A stretch of DNA of 64,000 nucleotides, from positions 15,810,001 through 15,874,000 of the forward strand of contig NC_079515.1 in the NCBI RefSeq assembly GCF_000801105.2, written 5' to 3'. This DNA is from Raphanus sativus (taxonomy: Eukaryota; Streptophyta; Magnoliopsida; Brassicales; Brassicaceae). The translations under genes and the position numbers were made by a program. The notes under the pieces were generated by a model. That model did no database searches. It was not told where the DNA came from and worked only from the letters and a program-made list of their open reading frames with translations. Numbering within the stretch: the first letter of the stretch is position 1; each line of letters starts with the position of its first letter. Of the stretch, positions 11,236-23,078 are shown in pieces.

Positions 11236-12934
11236 AGTCGAGCGCATCGACTTGGAGCCCAGAGATTACTTCGAGGAAGAAGCCGACGTCCATCCAAGAA
11301 GAACCCGCATCCAGTCAGCTCGGGAGAATTCTCCGTTCGACAAACCCATGACGGAAGAAGAGGAAAACCTCTATTGGGTCGAACAGGAAGAACTAGCCGA
11401 AAGGCAAACTGAGAATACTCGCCGCGAACGCCGACAAGCTCGAAAGACCGCTGAAGAGAATCCGGATATCCGCGATCTCCGCGATTACATCACCAAAACC
11501 GCTGCGGAAGTAAGGGCCGTGAAATCGCAGATTCACCACGCCACGAGTGCTGCCCCAGAAATCGATAGGCTACTCGAGGGGACTCGTAAAACGCCTTTCA
11601 CTGCACGCATCTCCAAAACCAAGGTGTCTAATCCGGGGAAGCTCAAAATATTGATCTATAACGGTACAACCGACCCTAAAGCGCAACTCCAAGCATTCCA
11701 TATCACTATGGGAAGAGCTACACTCAAAGAGGGCGAGAAAGACGCTGGCTACTGCCGCCTGTTCGTCGAAAATCTTGAAGGGGCGGCGCTCGAGTCTTTC
11801 GTTCGATTAAAGCAAAACTCCATCGGAAGCTTTCGCCAGCTCGCATCGGAATTCCTCCTTATGTACTCTATGTTCATAGATAGAGAAACTTCCGATGTCG
11901 ATCGCTGGAGCCTAGCCCAGGGAGAGGACGAGCCCCTCCGAGAATTCATGAGCCGGTTCAAACTGATCATGTCAAAGGTCAGCAGAATCAGCAACAAAGT
12001 CGCTACTAACGCGCTTAGAAAAGCACTATGGTACAAGTCGAAGTTCAGAAAGTGGATAACTCTCAAAAAACCTCGCACGATCCAGGACGCCCTCCACAAA
12101 GCCTCGGACTACATAATAATCGAAGAAGAGACGAAAGTCCTGTCGCAAAAACATAAGCCGACAAAGAACCCTTCGAAAGACGCGGATCCAAAATCAAGGA
12201 AGAAGACCTCTCGTAACGACAAGTACGTCCATCACGAGGGAGAAGAACTCCAAGGCGCGTACAACTACGTGATCAACCCGGAGCAAGGCAGAACTTCGGG
12301 GAATACGTGGAACTGCAACCAGAGTTACGACAAAAACGTCTATTGCGAGTTTCATCAGACCGAGGGTCACTCCACGACTAACTGTAAAGTCCTGGGGGCA
12401 AGGCTGGCCGCGAAGCTGCTTGTTGGAGAACTCTCTGGAGTAACCAGCGTCAATGATCTAATCCTCAACACCGACCGTCCGCCAAAACCCGATAAAAACC
12501 CTCCCGCGGAAAATCAGGTAGGAGATAAACGCGAGAGGATACCGGATGACAGGGGGAACGATAATAACCGCAGAAGGGTAAACATGATCATCGGAGGATC
12601 ACAGTACTGCAAGAACTCGGTCTCGGCCATCAAAGACTACCAACCAAAAGCCGAGTCGAGTGCGAAGTACCCCACACGGTCTCCTCCTCGAGATGGTCGG
12701 AATGGTTCGGTGACGTTCACGGAAGAAGAAGCCGGCGGAATCGACCAGCCTCACTGTGACCTCTTAGTCGTAGATCTCATAATAAGAGATCTCGAGGTCG
12801 CAAGGATACTCATCGACACCGGAAGCACGATCAACATAATTTTCCGTGACACCCTTAATAGGATGAACATCGAGCTCGGGGAAATCACCCGGTACCGAAA
12901 TCGCTTACGGGTTTCTCCGGACAAACATCCATGA
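11228..12934 (+). pseudogene. Tat-type gag and aspartic protease
   Basis: A 568-codon frame. Residues about 110-150 hold [16 protein letters not shown], the entry to the gag core; about 150-320 are the retrotransposon gag domain ([24 protein letters not shown]). A zinc-knuckle-like motif [15 protein letters not shown] is near residue 380. The protease motif [12 protein letters not shown], with the catalytic Asp-Thr-Gly, is near residue 530. The frame then breaks at about 12930 and continues in the next ORF. Gag packages element RNA and the protease matures the polyprotein. With the downstream reverse transcriptase and integrase missing the copy cannot move by itself. Confidence 0.85.
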
Positions 12935-13290
12935 CCCTAGGATCCGTCCAGCTACCCGTCCTGGCAAAAAACGTCACCAAGATAGTTGACTTCGCAGTGG
13001 TAGATAGCCCAACTATTTACAACGCGGTCATGGGAACTCCATGGCTAAACGCCATGAAGGCTGTTCCTTCAACTTATCACATGGGCGTCAAATTTCCAAC
13101 CAGAACTGGAATCGCAGCAATCTGGGGTTGTCAAAAACAGTCGCGACTTTGTTTCTTAGCGGAACATAAATTAAGACAGATCACGACAACCTCTACGGTT
13201 AAACGCAAGCGCACTCAGTCTTCCGCCGAAGATGCCCCGACAAAGGGCACAGCGGCATCTCCCGTAGAAGCAGATTCAGATAGTAAGCGT
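12931..13290 (+). pseudogene. Tat-type protease tail and linker, truncated
   Basis: The frame carries on the protease region (VVDSPTIYNAVMGTPWLNAM, then VPSTYHMGVKFPT), normal for the segment between protease and reverse transcriptase in Tat elements. It overlaps the previous frame by 4 bp, showing a frameshift. Similarity ends at about 13285-13300, where unrelated sequence begins, so this is a truncation. The formal stop is at 13363-13365, beyond the element. Confidence 0.75.
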
Positions 13291-13564
13291 CTCATAAAGA
13301 TCACAGAGTGTATCAGATTTCCACTCTTCTTTCTCATTAGCAACGATACTAGTCCAGTCGTCTGAACTGAAGCTCTTTGGTTAAGTTAAGTACCTCGCTT
13401 TCAGAGACACCATGCTTTTTTCAGAGGCCTGATATCATACTCGTTAAGTTATAAACACATAACAGAATCACATATGAGAATATCAATAATCTGCATCAAA
13501 GATAAATGAAGACAGCTGCAAAAGAATACTCAAGAATATGTCTAACAGACTGAGGATTCATGTA
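13291..13564. other. Unassigned sequence between Tat truncation and pseudogene
   Basis: It could contain decayed 3' exons of the NRPD4/NRPE4-like pseudogene, but I could not read convincing matches. Confidence 0.3.
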
Positions 13565-14270
13565 TCAAAGACCATCCTTCGCATACTCCAGTCCTCTGTC
13601 GAAAGTCCTGAAAAACAAATTACACGTTAGTGAATCCAAAGACCTTTCCCGCATGGAAACAGAGAACACAATGTCGTGAATGTTTACTTACAAAATAAGC
13701 TTTAATTTATGATCTTCAGATAGCACAGCCAATTGTTCCTTGATTCCTTGTAGAATCTCAAAAGCTTCACAATCCATTAAGCACTTTGCAATCTCCGAAA
13801 ACTCTTCAAACACCATCAAACAAAATCACAACATATATAGCAAGGGCCAAAGGGCATTAGTAGAGAAAGTAGAAGATGTACTAACTCTTAAGCTAAAGTG
13901 GCTGAGACTCTTTAGACAGAGAACTTTTCCTAGCCTTGGTTCCCTTCTTACCTATATCCAATAAGGCAAGAGTTAAAGCAAACAAGACACAATGTGAACA
14001 ACCAAGGCAGAAAGTTGACACCTTTAGCAGAAGAACCTTGAATCTAATCATCAGAGTCTTGAATAAATGTGTACTTGGAATCCCTTGGGACTAGCACGAA
14101 CACAAAAGATGAACAGTTTATAGACATAACACGATAAAGTTGGGGACTTCATGAGGAACAAAGCGAGGAGAAAGCAAAAAGCTCAAACCTTAAGGATCTA
14201 ACTGGACTTTCTTTGTCTTCTTGGACTTGGTTGAATTATCATCCTTGCTGGATCCTATTACCCTCAAAAC
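13565..14270 (-). pseudogene. NRPD4/NRPE4-like pseudogene (Pol IV/V subunit, RPB4 family)
   Basis: Minus-strand exon pieces, in order: about 14189-14260 (SSKDDNSTKSKKTKKVQLD), 14022-14085 (KYTFIQDSDD-stop-IQGSSAK), 13882-13952 (KKGTKARKSSLSKESQPL-stop-LK), 13692-13803 (CLMDCEAFEILQGIKEQ, then LSEDHKLKLIL) and 13565-13607 (TFDRGLEYAKDGL-stop). The fourth fits the start of the RPB4-like domain of NRPD4/NRPE4 (RDM2) in Arabidopsis as I remember it, and the lysine-rich N-terminus also fits. Plausible GT/AG sites bound the pieces. In-frame stops lie in exons 2 and 3, no clear start codon is seen, and the protein would stop early in the domain, so I call it a pseudogene. The subunit normally belongs to plant RNA polymerases IV and V in RNA-directed DNA methylation. 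Confidence 0.65.
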
Positions 14271-15123
14271 CGAGTTTGAGTGAATCTCTTTACTGTACGA
14301 ACATGGACATGGTCACATGGCAGAACACGAAAAGCTTACTCCATCTCCTCCCTCGTCTCTGAACCAAATCTAATCTTCTCCTTTCTCTTTTCCCTCGAGC
14401 ACGAACACAAAAACTCCATGGAAGTACAAGTTAAGCTATGTCTCCTCAACACCGCTGCTCATCTCCGCCTCACCGCTCTCCTCACTCCCAAGACTCCTGC
14501 TGCAAAGTAATGGAAGTGCCATAGCTTCTACAAACTAAAACCCTAATTTGAAAACTAATACCAACAAAGGTGAATACATGTAGATCTGATGCCGTATCGA
14601 ACTCCATCACAAACCCTCACTCCAGCCACTAGTGATTTCGAGCCCTAACCCAGAACTACGGCGAGACAAACTCAAGTCATCCGGTTTCTTCCTCAATCCG
14701 ACCCAACTCAACTTGTATCCGTTCATAACTTCGGTCATCCTCCTCTTGTCAATCTCATTATTATGCGGCTGAGGATAAAAAGGAAGAGGTAGAGTATGGT
14801 GTTTTGATAGGGTTTCTGTTTTGAGAGAGCGTGAGATTTTTTTTTCAAGTCTGTAGAAAATAATTTTTTTTCTAAGTTAAGTATCAAAAGTGTTATTACA
14901 CCGAGGGGAAAAAATATCTATTTGGCGATTGCCTAATTTTTATTCAAGTATGGGCGGAATTAGTTCCCGCTTACTTAAAACTCTTTTATGGCATTTATCT
15001 AATGCCATTATATAATACCAAAATTTCAAATTCATTTTCGGCAGCAGTTCGGTAAAACGTGCTATCAATGTGGACTTTTTGTAGTGATATATACTTATCT
15101 TGATGAAATTACACAAAGAAAAA
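14271..15123. other. Unassigned sequence upstream of pseudogene
   Basis: The stretch to about 14850 is less AT-rich, with CT-rich tracts and AAACCCTAA-like boxes, as in plant 5' flanks and leaders. It may be the old promoter and leader of the minus-strand pseudogene. No coding region is supported. Confidence 0.35.
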
Positions 15124-15620
15124 TCATCAAAAACGTACGTAAATATATATCTCCATCCAAAACCCATAAACATAGTTTTCAAAATCTTCCTTTTAAATCT
15201 CTATTAATTTTCATCAACAATTACTTTTCTACACAAGCCGAGTTATACACTTATTTTAAATAATATTCCAGTAATAATTTCATCAAAAACACATAAAATA
15301 TACCTGAAATTCATAAACACAGTGTTCATAGTCGTCCATAATATCTCCACATTTTCATGAAATCTTACATTTTTAACATTACCCATCATATACACTACAT
15401 TTAAATGATATTTTTAAAAACATTTCATCAGAAAAGTACATAAAATATACCTAAAATCAAATAACACAGTATTCAAAACCGTTTATAAAATCTCCATTTT
15501 TCCACGAAATCATATATTTTGAACACTAATCATGATATACTCTACATTTACACGATGTTTCTTAAAATAATTTCATCAAAAACGGACTTAAATTAAATAC
15601 CTGTTTTAGAACTTACAAAA
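15124..15620. repeat. Tandem repeat, about 150-bp unit, 3.3 copies
   Basis: Units begin TCATCAAAAAC or close variants at 15124, 15280, 15425 and 15573 (periods 156, 145 and 148). Shared inner marks are CATAAAATATACCT, TAAACACAGT...CAAAA and ATCTCCA...AAATC. Subterminal tandem arrays of this type occur in some Mutator-like (VANDAL) elements, but no terminal ends were identified. Confidence 0.7.
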
Positions 15621-15786
15621 TCGCTATGGAGAATGGAGAAGAAGAAAATCTGTACGGGAGAAGAGGGAACCTGTTGGAGAGATGAAGATATGTGGATCAT
15701 GATTGGTTAAGGTTGTCTTGTGGTCTATGGGGATGTGTGATTTATTTAATTGAAGAAGTAAATGTATTAATGAGGTGGATGAGATA

Positions 15787-16777
15787 TCAATACTATTAAA
15801 TCAGGATCCTTTTTTTGGATTTACCCCTACATTTTCCTGGAATATTACTTTTCATGCCATTATGGATTTGCCTAATATTTAAAAGCTCATTAGGGGTAAA
15901 ACGAGAAATGAAAAATTGACCAACTAAACTACCTATATATCTAACGATTTAGAATATTTTACCAACCAATATAAAACCTTTTACATAATTGGTATTACTT
16001 TTCATTTATTTACTCTGTTTTTTTCCCACAATTATAGGAAGCCACTTCTTTAATAATTCTTATATAAGACGACAGTTATGTTTAAAAAAAAACTGTTCCT
16101 ACTTTCACTCCGATCATTATATATTCCTCCATCATCTCAAATTATTAATTATATATGTTATATTTCTACGTGCTTGAGTCATAACCAAAAAACCATATAC
16201 TATAATAACAACCAACTAGGTATATGGTTTGAAAAAAGTTTCGTGATTTGAAACCATATACAATAATAAGAACGAACTTAAATTTGAAACAAGCTGAAAT
16301 TACGTGTAATATAAAAAAAATGGAATAAGATGACATAACTAAAGTGTGTCTTTCCATTTACATTCGTTCAAAATTTTAAAAACATATTTTTAATTACATG
16401 ACAAATTATTATGTATCATAATAACGTTATTTTCATTATATATCACGAAAACTTAATGAAAACATATAATTTTATCTATTTAATTACTATTTGTTTATTA
16501 AACAAAATTGTTTTAATTTTGTTATTTTTTAAAAAAATTAATAACTTTTTAAAATAAATTACAAAGTAATGTATAAAATGGCTATGGTACAAATGTTTAA
16601 TCATGCAACATCACCAATTTAATACAATTATCAAACATCTTATTAACATTTTTTTAAAAAAAAAATTTACCCAAATATGATTACAAAGAAAACCATAAAT
16701 ATACAAATTAAATTTCTAAATAAGATATGTAAAACAAAAAATATATCAATCCCTTAAAAAGGCGAGTCAGAATCTAA
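15787..16777 (+). mobile_element. Probable Helitron with degenerate 3' end
   Basis: Starts TCAATACTATTAAA after an A (15786). A decayed 3' end lies at 16751-16777: CCCTTAAAAAGG is a weakened hairpin and CTAA replaces CTAG. The sequence before this end resembles that before the intact end at 17230. The element might instead run on to 17230. Confidence 0.5.
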
Positions 16778-17230
16778 CTTCCTAATTAGAATACAAACAT
16801 ATTATAATAGTATAACTAAAAATGAAAAAAGGTTAATAACTAAAACTTACGTATTAGTTCAACTGATAGCCGGGTTACGGGTTTTAGCGGGTTTTCGTGA
16901 GTTTTACTGGATTAGTAAATAATAATTTTTTCTAAAATTCAAATCAGATTATATACCGAATCACCGGACTTATCGGTTCAACTGCTGGTACAGATTGGGT
17001 TTCAAAACACTGGGTACAAATTTATAATTATATAACATCACAAATTCAATACAACTATCAAAACTTTTACTAATATTTTTCTAAAAAAATATACACAAAT
17101 AATATACAGATATGACTACAAAGAAAAACACAAATATAATTACAAAAAATACAAATATAACATTAAATTTCTTTTAAAAAATTAAAACAAAAAATATACC
17201 CGCCCTTTGAAAGGGTGGGTCAGTATCTAG
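16778..17230 (+). mobile_element. Helitron 3' segment ending in CTAG
   Basis: The 3' end is well preserved: hairpin CCCGCCCTTTGAAAGGGTGGG at 17199-17219 in two arms, then CAGTATCTAG ending at 17230 and followed by T. The interior phrase near 16970-17015 (TCGGTTCAACTGCTGG; GGGTTTCAAAACACTG) recurs in Brassicaceae Helitrons. The 5' boundary is unclear. Confidence 0.6.
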
Positions 17231-17913
17231 TCTATTATATTAAAACAGAAGTCATGACTTTTTTTTATGTGTGATTTTTTAATTTGGACCATCACTTAGA
17301 AAATTTATGAAATTATTTACTAAGACTAATATTATATATAAACTTTAAAATACTTTAATCACAATATCTTTTGATATCTTTTCATTTTGAATATACATAT
17401 ATTTATTTAAATTGTTTTAACAATCTGTTTTTAAAGATTTTTTTACAAGATCTTCATTTTCAAAAATATATTTAAATATTTTTACTAATTTCGAAATTAG
17501 TTTAAAAAATATTATTATATCATATTATATCATATTTTACCTATTATATAATCAATCAATCATATTTAAAGAAAACTATTATGTTAAGATAAATATAATA
17601 AAATTGTATTAAATTGATAAATTTATATGTTTTATATATTTTATTTTTGTAAGTATAAAATATTTATGTTCAAAAATAAAAACTAATACATTGGTAGACG
17701 GGTTAACATTAGCAAACTATATAATACATGTATAAAATCTTATATATTAAAAAAGAAGTCACAACCTATAAAATCGAATTGGTTAACAAACTGATATTTG
17801 ATTCCTTATTATTATTTGATTCTTTATTAAATATAATCCTATTATTTTAATTCTAAACATTTGATTTTCTTTACTTACCATTAATTCACATGGTTGTGCG
17901 GGTCGAAATCTAG
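17231..17913 (+). mobile_element. Helitron(s), start 17231 and inner start 17738
   Basis: A Helitron 5' end TCTATTATATTAAAAC starts on the base after the preceding CTAG. A second 5'-like end, TCTTATATATTAAAA, begins at 17738 after an A. The 3' end at 17886-17913 (GTTGTGCGGGTCGAAATCTAG) is followed by T. Either one 683-bp element spans the whole stretch, or a 176-bp mini-copy (17738-17913) sits inside it. Confidence 0.6.
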
Positions 17914-18616
17914 TAATAAATAAATGGAAAGTTAGTTTAGGTTTTGTAAAGACAAAGGGATGTTGAGAACACAGAGAGGATGAAGAGAATAGTTTTTTTC
18001 CATAAGGATGTCCGAGAATAAACTCCATCTCTTAAGCCAAACCAAAACCAAACAGTCTCTCAATAAGTTAGAAAGTTTCCGGTTCTTGACCGGTTTGATC
18101 AAATGAATCGTGACTAAAAGAAAATTGGTTGGTTCGACTAAAACCAGTCTTTAAACGACTAAACCTAGTAAACCGGGTTTCTGTTTTTCTTCTTTTAAGC
18201 CCAAAGGGGTCACAGTTTTTTGCTCTGTTTACGAGAATCAATCGCAGGGAGGTCAGTTTCTCTCGTCTCACCTATTCGATTAACTTTATGTGTTCGTTTG
18301 CTTCCCCAGATTTCGTTCGTTTCTCCGTTAGCTTATTATAGTTAAGGATTCTTCATTAGGACTCCTGATTTTTTATTAGTCAACGCCCCAGATTGATTAA
18401 GCACAAAACCCAGATCGAGTTATAATCTAAAGCTACGAACTTTGCATAAATGTTTATGTGTTGGTGGTGACAATGAGCTGATGTGTGAGGAAGTAAAAGA
18501 AGATATAGGATAGTCAAATATTTAGAATAGAGATTGGATAAGGTGTTACTTTTCTCAGCATAAAGTTCAAAAGAGTCTATGTGATTTGATTTTCAGTAAC
18601 AGCTGTGTCGTTAGAG
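17914..18616 (+). promoter_or_regulatory. Upstream region and leader of TyrRS gene
   Basis: It directly precedes the tyrosyl-tRNA synthetase start codon. A box AAGCCCAAA near 18198 resembles the TGGGCY-type (site II) elements common in plant housekeeping promoters. A likely leader intron runs from a GTCAGT donor at 18252 to TTTTCAG at 18596, leaving a 20-base leader exon before the ATG at 18617. Both assignments are inferences from sequence alone. Confidence 0.4.
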
Positions 18617-21600
18617 ATGGAGGCTTCTTCCGACAATGCACCACCAACTCAGGCTTCCGTAATACAGTAAGTTGTGTATATTTTACCTAGCTTCTTGCAT
18701 AGTAAATTTAGGGATAAAGACGCGTCCTTTAGCCTTATCTTGTTGCGGTTTATTGATCCAGGATAAGCGAGGAAAGATTCAACCTAGTTAAAAGTGTTGG
18801 CGAGCAATGCACACATGATGATGAGCTGAGAGATCTTCTGGCTAACAAGGCTGCTCCTGTTTGCTACGACGGTTTTGAACCGTCTGGAAGGATGCATATC
18901 GCTCAGGTTGGTGGGTTTATACATTTACCTTTTTTTTTTCATATGCTTGTTTCATACTCTAAGCTTCTTCTGCTGCAGGGACTGATGAAGATCATGAGTG
19001 TGAACAAATTGACTTCTGCTGGTTGCCGAGTGAAGATCTGGATTGCAGATTGGTTTGCGTACATGAACAACAAGCTGGGAGGTGATTTGAAGAAAATCAG
19101 AGTGGTTGGAGAATATTTCAAGGAGATCTTTCTGGCCGCCGGGATGAACAGTGAGAATGTGGAGTTTCTGTGGTCATCCGAAGAGATTAATGCTAGGGGA
19201 GATGAGTACTGGCCTCTTGTCATGGACATTGCCTGCAGAAACAGTCTCGCCAAAATAAAACGGTATATACATACACACATTTCTTGTATACACTTATGTC
19301 AATGATGATGATGATGATAATGGACTTTCATTAATATGTTTCTGGTCCTGTCAGGTGTATGCCTATTATGGGTCATAGTGAGACCGAGGAGCTGAGTGCA
19401 GCTCACATTCTGTACGTGTGTATGCAATGTGCGGATACCCTTTTCCTTGAGGTACTTTTTTCTGTATTTTTGTAATAAGTTTCTCCCTTGTATAATCCTT
19501 TCTCTGATCCATCTAATATGGTCTTTCTATATTTGTTGCTGAAACGTTTTCTTAACCTCTGCAGGCTGATATTTGCCAGCTTGGGATGGATCAGGAATCA
19601 GTCAATCTGCTGGCAAGAGACTATTGTGATGACACTCAGAGAGGAAGCAAACCTGTCATCTTGTCTCACCGTAAGTTTCTCTTTTTCTGTTCGATATCTG
19701 TTTTTATGTAGTATCCTTTCAAGTCTACTTCTTATGATCTCTAGTTGTAACGGTTCGCAGATATGATTTCTGGTCTTCAACAAGGGCAGACAAAGATGTC
19801 TAAAAGTGATCCTTCATCTGCCATCTTCATGGAAGATGAGGAGGTAAAGCACCTAGTTCTACACTAAGTTTAAAATTCAGAGAAGTCATGTAGTTATTGA
19901 GTGGTGTTTAATAATGACTTTCGCTTCCAGGCTGAAGTTAATGTGAAGATAAAGAAAGCTTACTGCCCTCCGGAGATTGTGGAAGGTAACCCATGCGTGG
20001 AATACGTCAGATACATCATTCTACCCTGGTTCGGTGAATTCACAGTAGAGCGAGACGAGAAGTATGGCGGTAAAAAGTGAGTTTCGTGATCGGTTTCTGG
20101 GTGTAATCTCTGGAATTATATATTTCCTTTGGTGTCTTATCTAGCATTGTAAGCCCCACTAACCTTTGAAATGAAATTCTTTTAATTGTCAGGACCTACA
20201 AAAGCTTTGAAGACATTGTCACTGACTATGAGAGCAGTGACTTGCACCCTAAGGATCTGAAGGACGCTCTGTCGAAAGCATTGAATAAGATACTGCAAGT
20301 GAGTATTTCCTTCTGTAGAAACAATACGGTTATAGTATTAGCAAACATTTGTATATATGCAACTGAATCGTCGTGGAACGTAGAAAGCTACCTTCTTTAG
20401 GTCTTTATTTTGAGTTTTTGAACTGTTATAAACTGTTTTGTCCATATTGCAGCCTGTCCGTGATCATTTCAAAACCAATAGTCGTGCCAAGAATCTGCTA
20501 AAACAGGTCAAGGTAAGAAAAATATATTTCCAGTAATGTTTCAGGTCTCACCAGTTTTACTTATATCACCGTTGCTTGGACTTTCATACGCAGCCTCTGA
20601 ATTTCTCTCTTCTTTTTGGTTTGTTATTGTAGGGCTACAAAATCACCAGGTACATATAAGTTACAGAGCCAGAAGCATATACTTGGATGTCAATATTTCA
20701 GAAACTTATCCTATATTTGACACTTTTTAAAACCTAATTTTGGTGTAATTTCGTGGAATTTTTTGTCTTGCTCTGCTAGAACGGCTCTATCCAAGGAGAT
20801 GGAGGCTCTTTCCATCAACGCACCAAACCCAGTATCTTCAGCTGCCGGCTTACAGTGAGTAATCTTGTAGTGGTTTCTTCTGCATCTCCCATTCATTTTT
20901 TTTCTTTTTTTTTTAAATGGTTTGTTGCTTAGTGTCTGAGAAGATGGATAACTTGGGGGTGTTCTATTTTTTTCTCATCTGATTTTTGCTTTTTGTTTTC
21001 TTTTTTTTTTTGGGTATCCGATTTGGAATTTGGAGATAGATTTTCTTTATTTGATTTTTACTAGTTTTGGTAATTTTAGATAGACAACTCAGTAAAACAA
21101 AGCTCATACTTTAGTTCAAGGTGGCCAATATTTGGGTTGTGCTATTATATTTTGGATATTTTTAGTTGATTAGCATTCTATTGATTCAGGATGAGCGAGG
21201 AGGTCGAGAAAAAATACAATATAGTGAGGAGTATTGGCGAGGAGTGCATACAAGAGGATGAACTAAAGAACCTGTTAGCCAAGAAGCCCACTCCGATCTG
21301 CTATGATGGATTTGAACCATCGGGAAGGATGCACATTGCCCAGGTTAGTTATCATTCTGTTATGCTTACCTCATGCTTTTATAGATTTTACGTCATGATT
21401 TATGCAAAATTTCTCTCAAATTTTAAGCCTCTCTGAAAATTTACAGTCATATACAATTCGACAGCATGCTTTGATTGCATGAGAACGTTTGTGTAACTTA
21501 TTTCGATTTGGTATTTTTCTTAACAGGGAGTGATGAAAGTCACCAATGTGAACAAGCTGACGTCAGCTGGCTGCCACGTGAAAATTTGGATTGCAGATTG

Positions 21601-23078
21601 GTTTGCTCAGCTGAACAACAAGTTGGGAGGTGACTTGGAGAGAATAAAAGTGGTTGGAGAATACTTCAAGGAGATTTGGCAAGCTGGTGGTATGAACACC
21701 GACAAAGTAGGGTTTCTTTGGGCTTCAGACGAAATTAATGGTAGAGGCGGTAAGTATTGGCCTCTTGTGATGGACATTGCTCGCAGAAACAACCTCCGTC
21801 GAATCTTGAGGTAACTAACTAATGCGTTGTTCATGTAGTTATGCAAAGACAATGGATCTGAGTAAGGATATGTTTCCTTTTCCTTACAGGTGTGGGCAGA
21901 TCATGGGACGTAGTGAGACAGAGGTGCTGAGTGCAGCGCAAATTCTTTACCCTTGTATGCAGTGTGCGGATATTTTCTTACTGGAGGTAGTTTTAATATG
22001 CATGCTTGGTTCATATATATGTGAGCATGCTTCTATGATTGGTATTGATGCTTATTGTTTGACTTTGTTAGGCTGATATTTGCCAGCTGGGGATGGATCA
22101 GAGGAAAGTAAACATGTTAGCAAGAGAATACTGTGATGACATTAAGAGAAAGAACAAACCCATCATCTTGTCCCACCGTATGTTTCTTTGCATTTGTCTC
22201 TCTCTCTCTCCACTGTGTTGTGTTCTCATATTTTTACTGTTGTTTAATGGCTTTGCAGATATGCTTCCTGGTCTTCAACAAGGACAAGAGAAGATGTCCA
22301 AAAGTAATCCATCATCTGCCATATTTATGGAAGATGAGGAGGTAAATTTGTAGTTACAGAACTTACAAGAGAGAGAAGATTTTTTTTTCTTCTTTTGTAG
22401 GTAAACTGACTTGTGTAATGATCCTTTTGTCTTCTAGGCTGATGTTAGTGAGAAGATCAGCCAAGCTTATTGCCCACCAAGAACCGTGGAAGGCAATCCA
22501 TGTCTTGAATACGTCAAATACTTAGTTCTACCTCGATTCAATGAGTTCAAGGTTGAATTTGATGGCGGTAACAAGTGAGTATCTATTAAACTCTTGGATG
22601 CAATTTTTCAGTCTCTACATCACAGACTGATCTTTGAAATTCTTCCAACTGTCAGGACCTTCAAAAGCTTTGAAGATATTTGTGCTGACTACGAGAGCGG
22701 CGAGTTGGCTCCTGAAGATCTTAAGAAAGCCTTGGTGAAAGCATTGAATATAATGCTGCAAGTAAGTACTTCCCTCGACTAAACAAAAGCAAAGCAACTT
22801 TCAATCTTTCTTTTGATGTTTGAGTTATGAGTTCTATATATATGAATGATATGCTTCTTATCACACTGCCTGTATATCTATCTCAGCCTGTTCGTGATCA
22901 CTTCAAAACCAACGAGCGTGCCAAAAATCTACTGGAACAGGTCAAGGTATTAAAATGTCCACCCCTTGTGTTAACGGTTTGATTAACTATGTTGCTTGTG
23001 TATTGACATGACTCCTCTTTGACTCTTTTGGTTTATCGTTTTTGTCTGTTTATTTAGGCTTTTAGAGTCACCAGGTGA
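18617..23078 (+). CDS. Tandem-fused cytosolic tyrosyl-tRNA synthetase
   Basis: Twenty exons: 18617-18666, 18762-18906, 18979-19262, 19355-19451, 19565-19670, 19761-19843, 19931-20076, 20193-20298, 20453-20512, 20633-20649, 20780-20854, 21190-21343, 21527-21810, 21890-21986, 22072-22177, 22259-22341, 22438-22574, 22656-22761, 22887-22946, 23058-23078. All introns are GT-AG and the exons sum to 2217 bases (738 residues plus stop). The protein is two class I TyrRS modules that attach Tyr to tRNA-Tyr. Module 1 (about 17-365) has PSGRMHIAQ (57-65, the HIGH region) and KMSKS (239-243); module 2 (about 390-738) has the same at 433-441 and 615-619. Tyr-Gln-Asp in the pocket region are kept in both (180/184/187 and 556/560/563). 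Module 1 has MDQES (200-204) where module 2 has MDQRK (576-580). Layout matches, from memory, the double-length Arabidopsis At1g28350. It looks functional. Confidence 0.93.
20633..20854 (+). other. Fusion junction between the two TyrRS modules
   Basis: Exon 10 (20633-20649) encodes the module 1 end, GYKIT, and splices at CACCAG to exon 11 (20780-20854), giving an in-frame Arg then TALSKEMEALSINAP. At the end of module 2 the corresponding codons read AFRVTR-stop. Splicing at this AG therefore skips the old stop. The MEALSINAP stretch resembles the MEASSDNAP start of module 1, so it is a fossil N-terminus of the second copy. Confidence 0.85.

Noticed and set aside
11749..12099. 116-codon minus-strand frame
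   Set aside because: It is opposite the gag frame and has no motif.
18068..18341. Two overlapping short frames upstream of the TyrRS gene
   Set aside because: They lie in the promoter/leader region and have no recognisable motif.
20780..23078. Second TyrRS module as a separate gene
   Set aside because: Exon 10 to exon 11 splices in frame, the total length is divisible by three, and no intervening stop remains in the spliced product. An alternative internal start is still possible.
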